Under the pieces are notes generated by a model. The model was not told the DNA's origin and made no database searches. It saw only the letters and a program-made list of their open reading frames with translations. Shown here piece after piece: positions 12,235 to 23,689 of a stretch of 64,000 bases of DNA. Origin of the DNA: Hedera helix (taxonomy: Eukaryota; Streptophyta; Magnoliopsida; Apiales; Araliaceae); NCBI GenBank assembly GCA_947179155.2, contig OX359287.1, positions 1,302,501-1,366,500 of the forward strand. Reading direction: 5' to 3'. Numbering within the stretch: the stretch's first letter is position 1; every line of letters starts with the position of its first letter. A program made the position numbers and the translations under genes.

Positions 12235-14211
12235 TGAAAGTAGTATGCCCTCAAGCCAATCACGTTTGATGTGATAAGCATATATTTTGTAATCTTGTTC
12301 ATTTATTAATAAAAGTATCAAGGCATTTCTTTATTCATGATTAATTTCTTGAATTAATCAAATGGATAAACCCATAGTTTTCAAGCAATGCTTTTAGAAC
12401 CATGATGAGGATCATGCTAATGAGATCTAAATTCAAGATAGCTCAAAACTAAAATTGTTCATAATCCTTGGATCACTAAAAAGGGGATTAGTAGATCCAG
12501 ATAGATTGGTACATACTATGCTTGCTCTTATGAAGAGGATGATTGATCTCATAATCATTTGTGTAGAGACATTAAAGCAAGTATGTAGGTGCTTATTAGA
12601 AAATAAGTTCACTGAACGTGACTCGCTCAAGGAACACCTAATGGAGTTTTACTTGTCTGTCAATAGGAGTTCCTTATGTGATAGTCGTACAAGTGATCCT
12701 TGGACTTGAGATCATCATAGTATCTTGTGTGTACTAAGTTATACTTTGACATATTCCTTAAGACCTATTGGTATATCAAAGGATATGTTTGGGTATAGTA
12801 AGGTACACATGGAGATAAGTGAATGATCAACAAAGGATCTACCACTTCCAGTAAAGGGAGAGAATGTCTTATGCGATTCAATAAGTGACAACTCAAAAAT
12901 CCCTGGCTAGGGTTGAATGGAATTAGAAAGGAGTTTCTAATTTACATTAACTAGAGTTGTGTATTTGTGAATTGAAATGCATATGATCAAATTAATAAGA
13001 CTTGACAGAAATTCCGTGTATTATATTTGATTGGGACATTGTATGGTAGAAGGATTGAATGATACGGTAACTATTTGCTAAAAGATTCTTTTATGATCAA
13101 ATGTTGAAATCTATATTATCTGAAAAGTCGACTAATCGCTAAGGGGATTTACCCTTATTGTGGAATAATTATTTATTCTGAATTAAAGAGTTAATTCGTA
13201 ATAAATGAATTAGAATTGTTCAAATTTATTTATTATACAACCGGTTTAATATGGAGAACCTAAAGGGTCACACTGTAAAAGAGTAATATTTATTTTAGAA
13301 GTGGATGGCATAATCGTAATAATAAATTAAGTATATTTAATTTATACTATAGTGATAGAATAAATTAAATAGCTTAATATTTATAATTTAGTATTTTAGA
13401 AATACTAATTATAAATTAATAAGAGGAGTCTTATTATTATTATTATTACTACTATTATTATTACTAGTATTATTATTTAGTTCCTAAATGGTTTAGGAAT
13501 TAATTAATAAGTAGTATTATTATTATTAAATAATTAAGTTCCTAAATAGTTTAGGAATTATAATTATAATAATTAATTAAATTACTAAATGATTTAGTAA
13601 TTAATTAATAAGAAGTACTCTCATTATTAAATAATTAAGTTCCTAAATGGTTTAGGAATTATAATTAATTAATTTAGTTATTAATTAAATTAGGAATTAA
13701 ATTAAAACCCTAATCCTAAATAGTTGAGGAGGGTTAACTAGATCTATAAATAAGAGGAGTCTTATCATAGATTAAGGTTACACACTCTTTCATTAGAATA
13801 GAGAGAGTACTCCATAATTCTCTACATCTAAGGAGTTAGAGAGAGAGAGAGAGAGAATTAGGGCTAGCCACCCATGGTTTGGAGAAACCAAAAAATTCAC
13901 TTCTTTAATTCATAGATCTCTTGGTGGATCACCTCTAGAGGCTTTACACTTGGGGAGCTAACATTGATCCGTGGAATCTAATCGGTGAATTTGAAGAAGA
14001 ACGTGAAAGGATTAAAGGGAGATGAACTTGTACCCGTGGAAGCTTGGTTCTACAAAGGTATAAATTCTTTTATCTTTCCTCAATTAATAATAGTCGCATA
14101 AGAAATATCCAGGTTATTGGTTTGTACAAAAATTTTAAAATCTAATTTTTATTGCTTCTGTTGCGCTTATATAATTTGATTATATGTATACCATATTTTT
14201 GCAAACCAACA
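12235..14211 (+). repeat. Copia 3' LTR
   Basis: 1,977 bp, starting TGAAAGTAGTATGCCC and ending CAAACCAACA, collinear with 4602-6589. Differences seen by eye are scattered single-base changes and microsatellite length changes. The right target copy CCTAA follows at 14212-14216. Confidence 0.95.
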
Positions 14212-14216
14212 CCTAA

Positions 14217-14800
14217 CACATTACTATCTAGGGACATAATAGTGAAATTTGTGATCGTGTTGCATACCACTAGAGTATTCTCCCCAACAGACACCTCGTA
14301 CTGCTTGTGTTTGAAAATTTAAGATGTAGTTACTTTATTAAATTAATACGTCGTAATGTATTTAATTTTCGAATTACGATATATTTTAAATTCTGTAAAA
14401 CTACTGTCATTTGAAAATAAAGGATGTGTATTTGGTAATTAAATTACTCTTGCTAAAATTTAATTTAATTAAATATGGAAATTGCTCATAATTAAAATAA
14501 TTTAATTTAAATTATTGTCATTATAAAATAAATGATGCTGCATAATTTAAAATTGGTCAAAATATTTAAACAGTTTCTATATGTATGTGGTAAGGACCCT
14601 AAATATGTTTTTAAATTCTGATACATTTTTATTGACTGTGTAATTGATTTTGCTCCTTAATTTTAAATTAATCAAACATTGAAACAGCCGCTGATGGTTA
14701 TGAGGTAAGGGCAAAAAAAAATATCTATAATAAATTTGAGACAGCCGCATGATGGTTATGAGATAAGGGACAAAAACAAGTTTTTTGCTTATGGATTAAA
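14217..14800. other. Continuation of the MULE-like element, short tandem motif
   Basis: No gene. This is the sequence interrupted by the copia insertion. Two near copies of the phrase CAGCCGCATGATGGTTATGAG followed by a TAAGGGACAAAA-like string lie at about 14,687 and 14,742. A third, more diverged copy occurs at about 30,612, beyond the nested insertions. Confidence 0.45.
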
Positions 14801-14912
14801 GGGGTGTTTGTTTACAATTTAATGCTTCTAAATGGTTTGTAGTCTGAAACGGTCAGTCATTCAATCTGTTTGTTTAGGTTAGTTAGAAAAGGTCTAAACG
14901 AATCAACAAAAC
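14801..14912 (+). mobile_element. Left part of a split MITE-like element
   Basis: Starts GGGGTGTTTGTTT and includes CTGAAACGGTCAGTCATTCA. The reverse complement of about 30,530-30,602 starts GGGGTTGTTTGAT and includes a related CTGAACGAAACAGTTCTGAA. I read the two as terminal inverted repeats of one non-autonomous DNA transposon whose middle received the two gypsy elements. No clean target duplication was found, so the superfamily is unresolved. Confidence 0.5.
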
Positions 14913-15520
14913 TGTGACGCCCCAAATTCAGGCATATACAGTCCAAACTTAAGTTGCTAAAATACATAATAACCATTACAATACGGTACAAGTACAACAA
15001 TACAACGCTTAATAATACACAATTAAGTTTTTATTATTATTGTCACTCTATTTTATAATATGTGAAGACTATTAACTACAGACTCAAACCATTACTCCAT
15101 TCCCCAGCTAGTCCCAGCTATATTCCCATTTCCTGAAGAACAATGGAAGAAAAAGAAAAGGGTGACCTCAAATAGCCTAGTAAAAAATATCATGACTAAG
15201 ATAATGATGAGTAAATAATCAACAGTCTTCAGCAGTGATGAGTTCTTGATAGAATACAATAGATCAACTATTACAACGGAATGATAAAATATATTAGACA
15301 ATAAGTCTTCAACAAATATCTGCAGCGAAAAAATTAATCCATTAGAAGAATCATTTAGACTATAATGTCTACTAACTTATCTTTTTCAAAAAAAATTATC
15401 AACTTTTATTTTCTGAAACACTGCTGGTCATGATCATGTCAAACAATAATTTTTTTTTGCTCCAGGCCAAAGAAAAATTTCATCACGTGCCCTAAAAGAC
15501 ACTCAACAATTATATATTTC
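14913..15520 (-). repeat. Truncated 3' LTR of the minus-strand gypsy element
   Basis: Collinear with 17334 to about 17,880 of the intact LTR of the same element, including the shared terminal phrase GACGCCCC/AAATTC and the strings near the CTGCAGCG motif. The match stops near ACTCAACAATTATAT (about 15,515), where protease coding sequence begins. Confidence 0.85.
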
Positions 15521-17115
15521 AATAAACAAATGGTTTTATGGCTAGAAATGACAACTATAAATTTCAATAGTTTGGTTGTTTGAATTTGCATAACAGGTTG
15601 ATTAGAAATGTGAGAACTAATGATCTTTTGGAAATAATCAATTTTAGCATAATGTTTAGTTAACCAATAAATTCTTAAAATCACATCAAATTTATACATT
15701 TCCAAAAAAATAAGATCAACGGGTAATGTGAGACTGTTGATTTGAACTAAGCAAGATTTTATAGATAGTAGATGTAATGACTATTTCTCCTAATAGGATT
15801 TCAAATGATAAGTCAAAGACTAAATTTCAGGCGTCAAGTTCAAACGTTGTGCACATGCAGGTGAGATAAAAGAGTGGGTAGAGCCAGTATCTAGCATGGC
15901 ACAAACTTCACAAGAGTTTATAAGTAGTTTGCCTATTATCACCTTGTTTGGGTTCTTTGCCCTTGGGATGTCACAACAAAAGCTCTCTCGTGAACTACAG
16001 ATTTTTTCTTGTCCATGCTAGCTTTTGGGGCCATTGTTGTAGCTGGACTTGATTTTGTAACAGGACAAAATTGCGCTATGTGACCTTCCTTTTCACAATT
16101 ATAACACAACTTGGACTGTTAAGTACAGTTCGGGCTGATGTGACCTTCCTGACCACACTTGTAACATCTCACTGGTGGTCGATCCCCTCCCCTTGAAACT
16201 GGTGTCGATACTGGTACTAATGCCATTTCATAATTATTATTGAAATTATTACCACTCGATTCCTCTCTTCTGTTGTCTGGGCTAGGATTACCACCGAAGT
16301 GGTTTCCATTTCTGGCATGATAATTGCCTCCCTGTTGGTTATCGTTGTTTCGGTGATTATTTTAGTTGCTGTAATTTCTTTCTCTCTGTCGGTCATAGGC
16401 TCCTGGTTATGATGTTTCATTTTCTAGCTGCATTGACTGAGCCCTATCCACGATATCTTAATATAGATTAAATTTATGAGAAATGAGATGTGGATATTTT
16501 GTTAGTTTTAAACCTCTCAAAAACATTCAATTCATACGCGCTTCATTATCCACCAAGTGGGGCGCAAATCGAGATAGTTCAGCAAATTTGGTATCGTACT
16601 GCGAGACAATCATGTTCCCTTACTTCAGTTTGATAAACTCCACCTCTTTCATGTGGTGAATCCTTTCTAAAAAGTATTTCTCGTTAAACAACTCATGAAA
16701 CTCTGTCCAGGACATCTCGAGTGCCAAGTGACGGTTTAGTTTTATTGATTTCCATCAGTGATCTGTCTCTCCTCGAAATATGAAGCAATGGAACCTTTTG
16801 ATGATCAGCGCAACGCAGGACATCAAATATCTTTATCATCTGTTTGATTCACGCCATTGCCTTAAGTGGGTCCGATTTTTCATGAAACTCAGGTGGTCCT
16901 AACTCTTTGAATTGCTTGACAGTGACCATCCGAGCATTACCGGCATTTCTACCGGTAGGAGTTCCTCTCACCTCATTCTTCATAAATTGCATGAAGTTTC
17001 TAAAAAAATCATCATAATTTACATGGTCACCCACGCTATTTTTCGAGGCTGTAAGAGGATTATTTGTAACTTCCTGATTCTCAATCACATTTGCTTCGGG
17101 CATTAGATAGTTCAT
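15520..17115 (-). pseudogene. Gypsy gag-protease pseudogene
   Basis: Gag begins at 17115 with the frame MNYLMPEANVIENQEV and contains the conserved block VTVKQFKELGPPEF, as in the plus-strand relative. The capsid region continues in broken frames to about 16,450. Two CCHC zinc knuckles are readable near 16,060-16,180 (one reads CYKCGQEGHIS). Protease C-terminal sequence near 15,530-15,700 includes MYKFDVILRIYWLT. Several stops and frameshifts interrupt it. No polymerase sequence follows. Confidence 0.8.
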
Positions 17116-17333
17116 TCCTTGATTTTAGATGCCATAATTAACTGCGGTCACAAAATAAAAGTTAGTTAAATAAACTAACTTGTCACATCTTGTCCCCACA
17201 TCCAAACTGATTGATTAGATAACAAAAATTAATTTAAATAAGACACATCAGTGACTGATTTTATTCGTCTCACCCTCCTAATTCTAATCCTAGATTTCCA
17301 TTAAAGACCATATCCCTAAACTCTAATACCAAC

Positions 17334-19710
17334 TATGACGCCCCTAAATTCGGGCATACATAACCCAAAATTGAGTCGCCAAAATACACAAAAACTATTA
17401 CAAGACAATACAAGTACAACAATACAATGCTCTATTTTACAATTTGTGAAGACTATCAACTAGTCCCTGCTACATTCTCATTTTCTGAAGAACAATGGAA
17501 CAAAAAGGAAAGTGTCAGCTTAAATAGCCTATTAAAGAATATCATGACTAACATAATGATGAGTAAATTATCAATGGTTTTCAACAGTGATGAGTTCTTA
17601 ATAGAATACAATAAACAACAAATTTTAGATCAAAAACTGTAGCAGAATGATAGAATATAATAGACAATAAGTCTTCAACAAATATCTGCAGCGGAATAAG
17701 CAATCCATTATAAGAATCATCTAAACTATGATGTCTACCAACTTCTCTTTTTCAGAAAAATCATTATCAACTTTTATTATCTAAAACACCACTGGTTATG
17801 ATTATGTTAAACAATAGTTTTTTTTTGCTCCAGGCCTTCACCACGTGCCTTAAAAGACACTCAACAATTATATTGTCTTTGCCTCAGGCCAAAGACATTC
17901 ACCAATCATATCATCTGTACCCCAGGCCACAGCTATTCATCAATTATATTATCTTTGCATCCAGACCGAAGATATTCACAATAATTTGATTCTTAATTAT
18001 TAGAATAGATAACAATGATATAAACGATAAGCAGAAGAAAAATAATACAAGGATAAACAATAGGCATTAGAAGTATACAAATTTTACTTTGTCCATAATT
18101 AAATAATATCCAAATTATCAACATGATATTTAGAATATCGAATCAAATTCGAGAATGATATTCAATATTTCTTAGTTCTAGAATAACGGTTATAATTAAA
18201 TAAAAAGGTTCGGATAAATAGGAAGGTTGACATGAAATGATACTAAATGAAGTGCAAACTATTAACGAACATATAATCATTGCAAGAATTTTACCAAATA
18301 ATACTTACCATAATAAGTTTAAGAGTATGAAAAAAAATGATATCATTTACCTTAACACGTGACTAGATACTATTTTCTATGAAACTGATCCACCTATAAT
18401 TATATATATAATTTAATTTATAACTACCATATATAAATTTCATGGTGTACAATAACTCGTATATTTATCAAAAGTGTTTATATAGTATAAATTTGAGTAG
18501 TGTACATAATAAAATATAATAACTTTAAAATAGTTTTTGAAAGAAATAATATTACAAAATAAAATATTTCAAATGAAGTTTTTCCAAATAAATTTTCGAA
18601 AGGAAGAGTCTTACAAAAGAATATTTGTGAATACCGTGTGAAGTAAGTATTAGTGTAAATATTACTTCTAAATAAAAGAGTTACTTGATAAATTCTCGTA
18701 CTACTGTTGGCTTACCAACACTCAGAGTATCTTTATACTTGAAAGAAATACTCATAATATTATAGCAGAAGAATTTTATGTTTTTGGTGTACCTTCATTG
18801 CTCAACTGAGCAATCTATTTATAAGGAAAAGGCAGCTCACCAATTTTGACAAAGTGTGTTGGAGAAGCACACCTAGTTTGAAAAATGTGTGCGTGAGTGA
18901 TAGGTGGCAACTTTGAAACGGAATAACAATTCATTCACGCCATCAGAATGATTTTTTCATATAAAAACAAAACCTATATTATAATATTTCATAATAAAAT
19001 AAATAACTTTATATATTATATTATAATAAAACAAATAATTTTTTATAGACTTAATGTATTAATATCATCGATTTTAGTGTTATTCAAATAATGAATTTGT
19101 CTTCATACCCAAAATATTAAGTGACAATGAAATATAATAATTCAAATAATAATACAACAGTGAGAACAATAATTTAATAACACGTTATTGTGATAATTAT
19201 TAGTTTAATACAGTGTATGAGCTATTGTAATAATTATTGGATTAATAATATAAACTACACTGCAATAATAATTATTGATTCAATAATGTAAAATGCTGTG
19301 TAATAACAATTATTAATGAATATTGTGCAATAGTTAGTTTATCAAATTAATAATATGAGACACTATACAATACCGTGTGCTATTAGGTAATTCCGTGTGT
19401 TACTGTAGAATACCGTGTGTTACTGTTCTTTTATCATCGGGTAATTTTAGTAGTTAAAAGTGATAATACCGTTGACTATTTTTATTTTAAAATGTTATTA
19501 CTGTCGTTTTTTATATCCGACAATATTTTGTTATGGGGTCCACCAATGATTGGTTATTTCAGCGTCGTCGTACAAATTAAATATTCCTTGACAAATATAA
19601 TTTGCACATAACATCCTTAACTTTTAACTTTTATCAATATAACACCTTACTTTTCAGAATAATATATGAAGAAAAATTAAATTTTATTTAATAAAAGTCG
19701 AAGTCTTACA
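17334..19710 (-). repeat. 5' LTR of the minus-strand gypsy element
   Basis: 2,377 bp. On the minus strand it starts TGTAAGACTTCGAC at 19710 and ends at 17334 with GGCGTCATA, where the usual terminal CA has become TA. It is collinear with the LTRs at 20204-22381 and 35991-37767, including the array of ACTGTATT/ATTGAACCAATAAT-like repeats (about 19,090-19,430 here). Confidence 0.9.
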
Positions 19711-20203
19711 AAAGCATTGACCGAATTAGCCAAAAATTCCAAGCTAAGTCGGTCAGTTGGGTATCTGAATTGAAGCTCTCGTGTTTTTCTCAATCTCTCT
19801 CATCAGTTTTTCTTCATCAGCACTGACCGAACATATCTGTTACCGCAACAATATCCCCATAACGACTTCTCCAACGGCGGTAAAATCGGTTATCATCGTT
19901 AACAATGATTCAGATTGAAGCTTTTCGGCTATGATCGTAAGTGTGTTGTTTGTTATTAAGGCAAAAAAAATTAGGAAAATGAGATGAATTGAGAAGAATC
20001 GAGAATTGATTGGTTATGATTGAGTACTCTTTTAGGTACTCCAATCAAAACAAAAACCCAAAATGCAAAATGAGTAGACTAAAAAATTGAGAAAGAATGA
20101 AAAAGATAGAGAAATGTCATAAATTAAACTAGAATTAACAAAATTGACAAAATGAAACGCTTTTCAAATTGGGATGAAAATTGAAAACCCAATTAATGAA
20201 ATA
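19711..20203. other. Interior of the split MITE-like element, no gene
   Basis: About 490 bp between the two gypsy elements. No open frame of note and no recognisable protein. It ends with AAATA (20199-20203), the left target copy of the next gypsy element. Confidence 0.5.
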
Positions 20204-22381
20204 TGTAAGACCCCCGAATTTTTTGAAATACAAAATTTAATTTTTCTTTATATATATAATTTTTTCCTAAAACAGTAAGTGGTTAAATTAACAAAGTTGA
20301 AAGTTAAGGATATTATGTGCAAATTTTATTTTGTCGGACAATATTCGTTTTATAGGGGAATATTCGAGTCGTACGACGGCGCCGAAATAACTAATCATTG
20401 GTGGACCCCACAACGGAATATTTTTCCGATATTGAAAACGACAAAAGAAATATTTTTAAATAAAAATAGTCAATGATGTTATCACTTTTAACTATTAGAA
20501 TACCCGATTATAAAAGAATAGTATCATACAGTATTTCATGGTATTTTACTATAGCACACGGTATTGCACAGTGTCTCATATTATTGATCTAATAACGTAG
20601 TCATTGCACAGTATTCATCAATAATTGTTGTTATACAGTATTTTGCATTATTGATTCAATAATTGTCATTACACTGTATTTTATATCATTGAACCAATAA
20701 CTATTATTGCACTGTATTTTAAAATTATTGAACCTAATATTTGTCACAATAGCAAATATACAGTAATTTATATTATTAAATTAATAATTATTAGTAAAAT
20801 ATGTCTTACATTATTGTTGAATTATTGTTGTAGCTTGTTACCTACCGCGCGCAATGACTTATTTTCTCTTATAAATAGCTTGCTCAGCTGAATACAAAAA
20901 TCACATCTAAAACATAAAAAATTTCTACAAGTATTTTATGAGTTTTCTCTGAGAATAATAAGGTTATCTTGAGTGTTTGTAAACCAAAAGAAGTGCATGA
21001 ATTTTTCAAGTAAGTATTTTATTAAAGAGTAGGAATTGCACAAATACCTATTTCACACGGTATTCACAAATCTTCCTTTAGAAGACTCTTCTTTGAGAAG
21101 ATTTATTTTGAAAAGTTTTCTTTGAAAAATTTATTTTGAAATATTATTTCAAAAACTATTTTTTAAAGTTGTTACATTACTTCACAAAAATTTATATTAT
21201 ATAAATACTTTTTGATAATTCATAATATACGAGTTATCATACACCATGAAATTTATATCTGGTAGTTACTAATTATATTATAAATATATAAGTTGATCAA
21301 CCTCATTTTTATCAATATTCAGTCACGTGATAAGGTAAGGAATGTCATTTTCTTTTATTACTTGTAAGGAATATCATCTTCTTTCATCTTCTATTATTTA
21401 AACATACTACGGTAAGGGATATTATCTTTTTCATCTTTCATTATTCAAACTTACTACGATAAGGGATATTATTTCTTTTATACTCTTAAACTTACTATGG
21501 TAAGTAATGTTTGGTAAAACTTCCTGAAATGATTATATGCACTTTAATAGTTTGTACTTCATCTAATATCATTTTAATTGAACCTTCCTATTTTTCTAAA
21601 CCTTTGTTTTCAATTATGGATCTTGAATATCATTTTGAATTTCACTCCACATCATGTTGACAATTTGGACATTATTTGAATCTGCACAAAGTAAAATTAT
21701 AAACTTCTGATATTTATTGGTTATCCTATTTCTTCTGTTCATTATTTATATCACTGTTGTTATTCTAATAATCATAATCAAGTTGTTGTGGATATTTGTG
21801 GCCTGGGACACAGATAATAGGATAAAGGCAATATAATGGTGGTATGTCTTTTATGGCACGTAGTGAATGTTCTCTTTGGCCTGAGGCAAAGAAGAACTGT
21901 GGTTTGGTATAATTATTACCAAAGGCTGAAGACTGGTATGATTATGACCGTTAGTGATATATTTGAATATCTTTGGTCGTAGTGCAAAGATGAACTGTTG
22001 ACTTGCATGATTATGACCAGGAACTGTGAAATTGTATTATCATGGCTCAACTGTTAAAGGCTAACAATAATTTATTTGTCACTATCTTAGTCATGATATT
22101 CTTTACTTGGCTATTTGAGCTCACAATTTCCTTTTGTTCTATTGTTTTTCAACAAGAGATGAGAGAGTAGCTGGGTTTAGTCGAGAGATGGAATAAATGT
22201 CCGAGTTGTAGCTGTATTAGTCTTCATAAGTTATAAAATAGTGTGACAATAATAATGAAGACTTAGTTGTGTATTATTTGAATATTGTATTTTGGTACGT
22301 TGTACGTTGTATTGTAATAGTTGTTGTGTATTTTGACAACTCAAGTTTGGATTGTGTGCGCCCAAATTTGGAAGTGTCACA
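20204..22381 (+). repeat. Gypsy 5' LTR
   Basis: 2,178 bp, starting TGTAAGACCCCCGAATT and ending GGAAGTGTCACA. Compared with the 3' LTR it lacks about 150 bp near 20,835 (present at about 28,371-28,530) and about 200 bp near 22,045 (present at about 29,735-29,925). The second stretch is also present in the relatives at 17.3-19.7 kb and 36-37.8 kb, so there the 5' LTR has lost it. The first could be a loss here or a gain in the 3' copy. Confidence 0.93.
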
Positions 22382-22396
22382 GTTGGTATCAAAGCT
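22382..22396 (+). other. Gypsy primer-binding site
   Basis: GTTGGTATCAAAGCT directly follows the LTR end. It matches the plant initiator-tRNA(Met) primer site TGGTATCAGAGC with one change. The related element at 35,991 has the unchanged form at 37,769-37,781. Confidence 0.85.
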
Positions 22397-22597
22397 TAGG
22401 GATATGGTCTTTAATGGAGATCTGGGGTTAGAAGTAGGGGGAGAGACGAAGAGAATCAGTCACTAGTGTGTCCCACCTAAATTAGATTTTATTATCTAAC
22501 GAGTCGATTTGAATGTAGGGAAAGGAAGTGATGAGTCAGTTTGTTTAACTAACATTTATTTTGTAACCACAGTTAAGTATGGCATTTGGACTATGGA

Positions 22598-23660
22598 ATG
22601 CCCGAAGTCAATGTAGCTGAGAATCAAGAAGTCACAAACAATCCTCCTGCCAACTCAGGAAATAATGTTCCTGATAACATGATGAACAATGGATTCCTTA
22701 GGAACTTCATGCAGTTCATATAGAATCAAGCAAGAGGAAATCCAGTCAACAATAACGGTAGAAACGCTAATAATTCAAAGATTGTCACCGTTAAGCAATT
22801 TAAAGAGTTGGGACCACCTGAGTTTTTCGGGAAGCCTGACCCACTCAAAGCGGATGCGTGACTGAAATAGACAACACAAATATTTGATGTCCTACGATGT
22901 GCAGATGATTAGAATGTGTCATTTGCAACTTTTATGTTATGAGGTGAGGCGGACCATTGGTGGGAAGCGATAAAACGTATCCACCCTTCAGCATTCGAGA
23001 TGTCTCGGACAGAATTTCAAGAGTTATTTAACGAAAAGTACTTTCCAGAAAGCATCCGTCATATAAAAGAGGTAGAATTCATTAAGCTGGGCAGGGAAAC
23101 TTGACAGTTTCTCAATATGAAGCTAAGTTTGCCGAGTTATCTCGTTTCGCGACCCATTTAGTGGATGACGAAGCACAAATGAGTTGTATGCTTTTGCGAG
23201 GTTTGAGACTCAAAATTCGCCAACACCTTAGCTCCCATAAATTTTGTTTGTATTCAGATGTTGTAGATAGGGCTCAAAAGGTGGAACAGGAAAATAAAAT
23301 ATTTCAGCCTAGAGTCAATGACCAACATAGAGAGAGAGAAACGACAACAACCACAAGAACGAGAACCATAGAGCCAGCACTTCGGGGGTAATCCCGTATT
23401 GAATAACAGAAGAGAGGAATCCAGTGGAAACAACTTCAAGAGAAAGAGATTCCATAATGATTATGGAAGGGCATTGGCACCAGCACCAGTTTTACGAGGA
23501 GGAGATCGACCACTAGTGAGATGCTATAGGTGTGGTCAGGAGGGTCACATCAGCCCAAAATGTACTCAGCAATCTAAGTTGTGCTACAGTTGTGGGAATG
23601 GGGTCATGTTGCTCGATTTTGTCCTGTTACAAAATCAAGTCTAGCTGCAATGATGATGCC
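22598..23660 (+). pseudogene. Gypsy gag pseudogene
   Basis: Starts at an ATG at 22598 (MPEVNVAENQEV). The conserved block VTVKQFKELGPPEF lies near 22,785. A capsid (Retrotrans_gag) region continues with ADHWWEAIKRIHPS and FNEKYFPESIRHIKEVEF, then YEAKFAELSRFA after a frame change near 23,100. Two zinc knuckles lie near 23,520-23,630: the first is complete (CYRCGQEGHISPKC) and the second is disrupted by a frameshift. Several in-frame stops (for example near 22,722 and 22,860) make it non-functional. Confidence 0.88.
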
Positions 23661-23689
23661 AAAGGCTAGCGCGGATAAGGAAAAATCTA

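Larger units (their letters stand above)
4602..14211 (+). mobile_element. Complete Ty1/copia LTR retrotransposon
   Basis: Two long direct repeats (4602-6589 and 12235-14211) begin TG and end CA. They are flanked by a perfect 5-bp target duplication, CCTAA, at 4597-4601 and 14212-14216. The interior order is gag, protease, integrase, reverse transcriptase, RNase H, which is the copia order, on the plus strand. A purine-rich tract (CAAGTGGGA, near 12,222) lies just before the 3' LTR. The coding part is only about 3.4 kb and is broken by many stops, and a 2.2-kb non-coding leader precedes gag. The LTRs look very alike over long stretches, so insertion seems fairly recent compared with the coding decay. 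Confidence 0.95.
14913..19710 (-). mobile_element. Ty3/gypsy element, minus strand, internally deleted
   Basis: Read on the minus strand, it starts at 19710 with an LTR beginning TGTAAGAC and has a primer site GTTGGTATTAGAG just inside it. Gag, the zinc knuckles and protease follow, then the sequence jumps at about 15,520 into the middle of the 3' LTR, which ends at 14,913. Reverse transcriptase, RNase H and integrase and the first part of the 3' LTR are missing, all lost in one deletion. Flanking 5-mers AAAAC (14908-14912) and AAAGC (19711-19715) match at four of five positions and may be the aged target duplication. It is a relative of the elements at 20,204-30,255 and 35,991-39,506. Confidence 0.85.
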
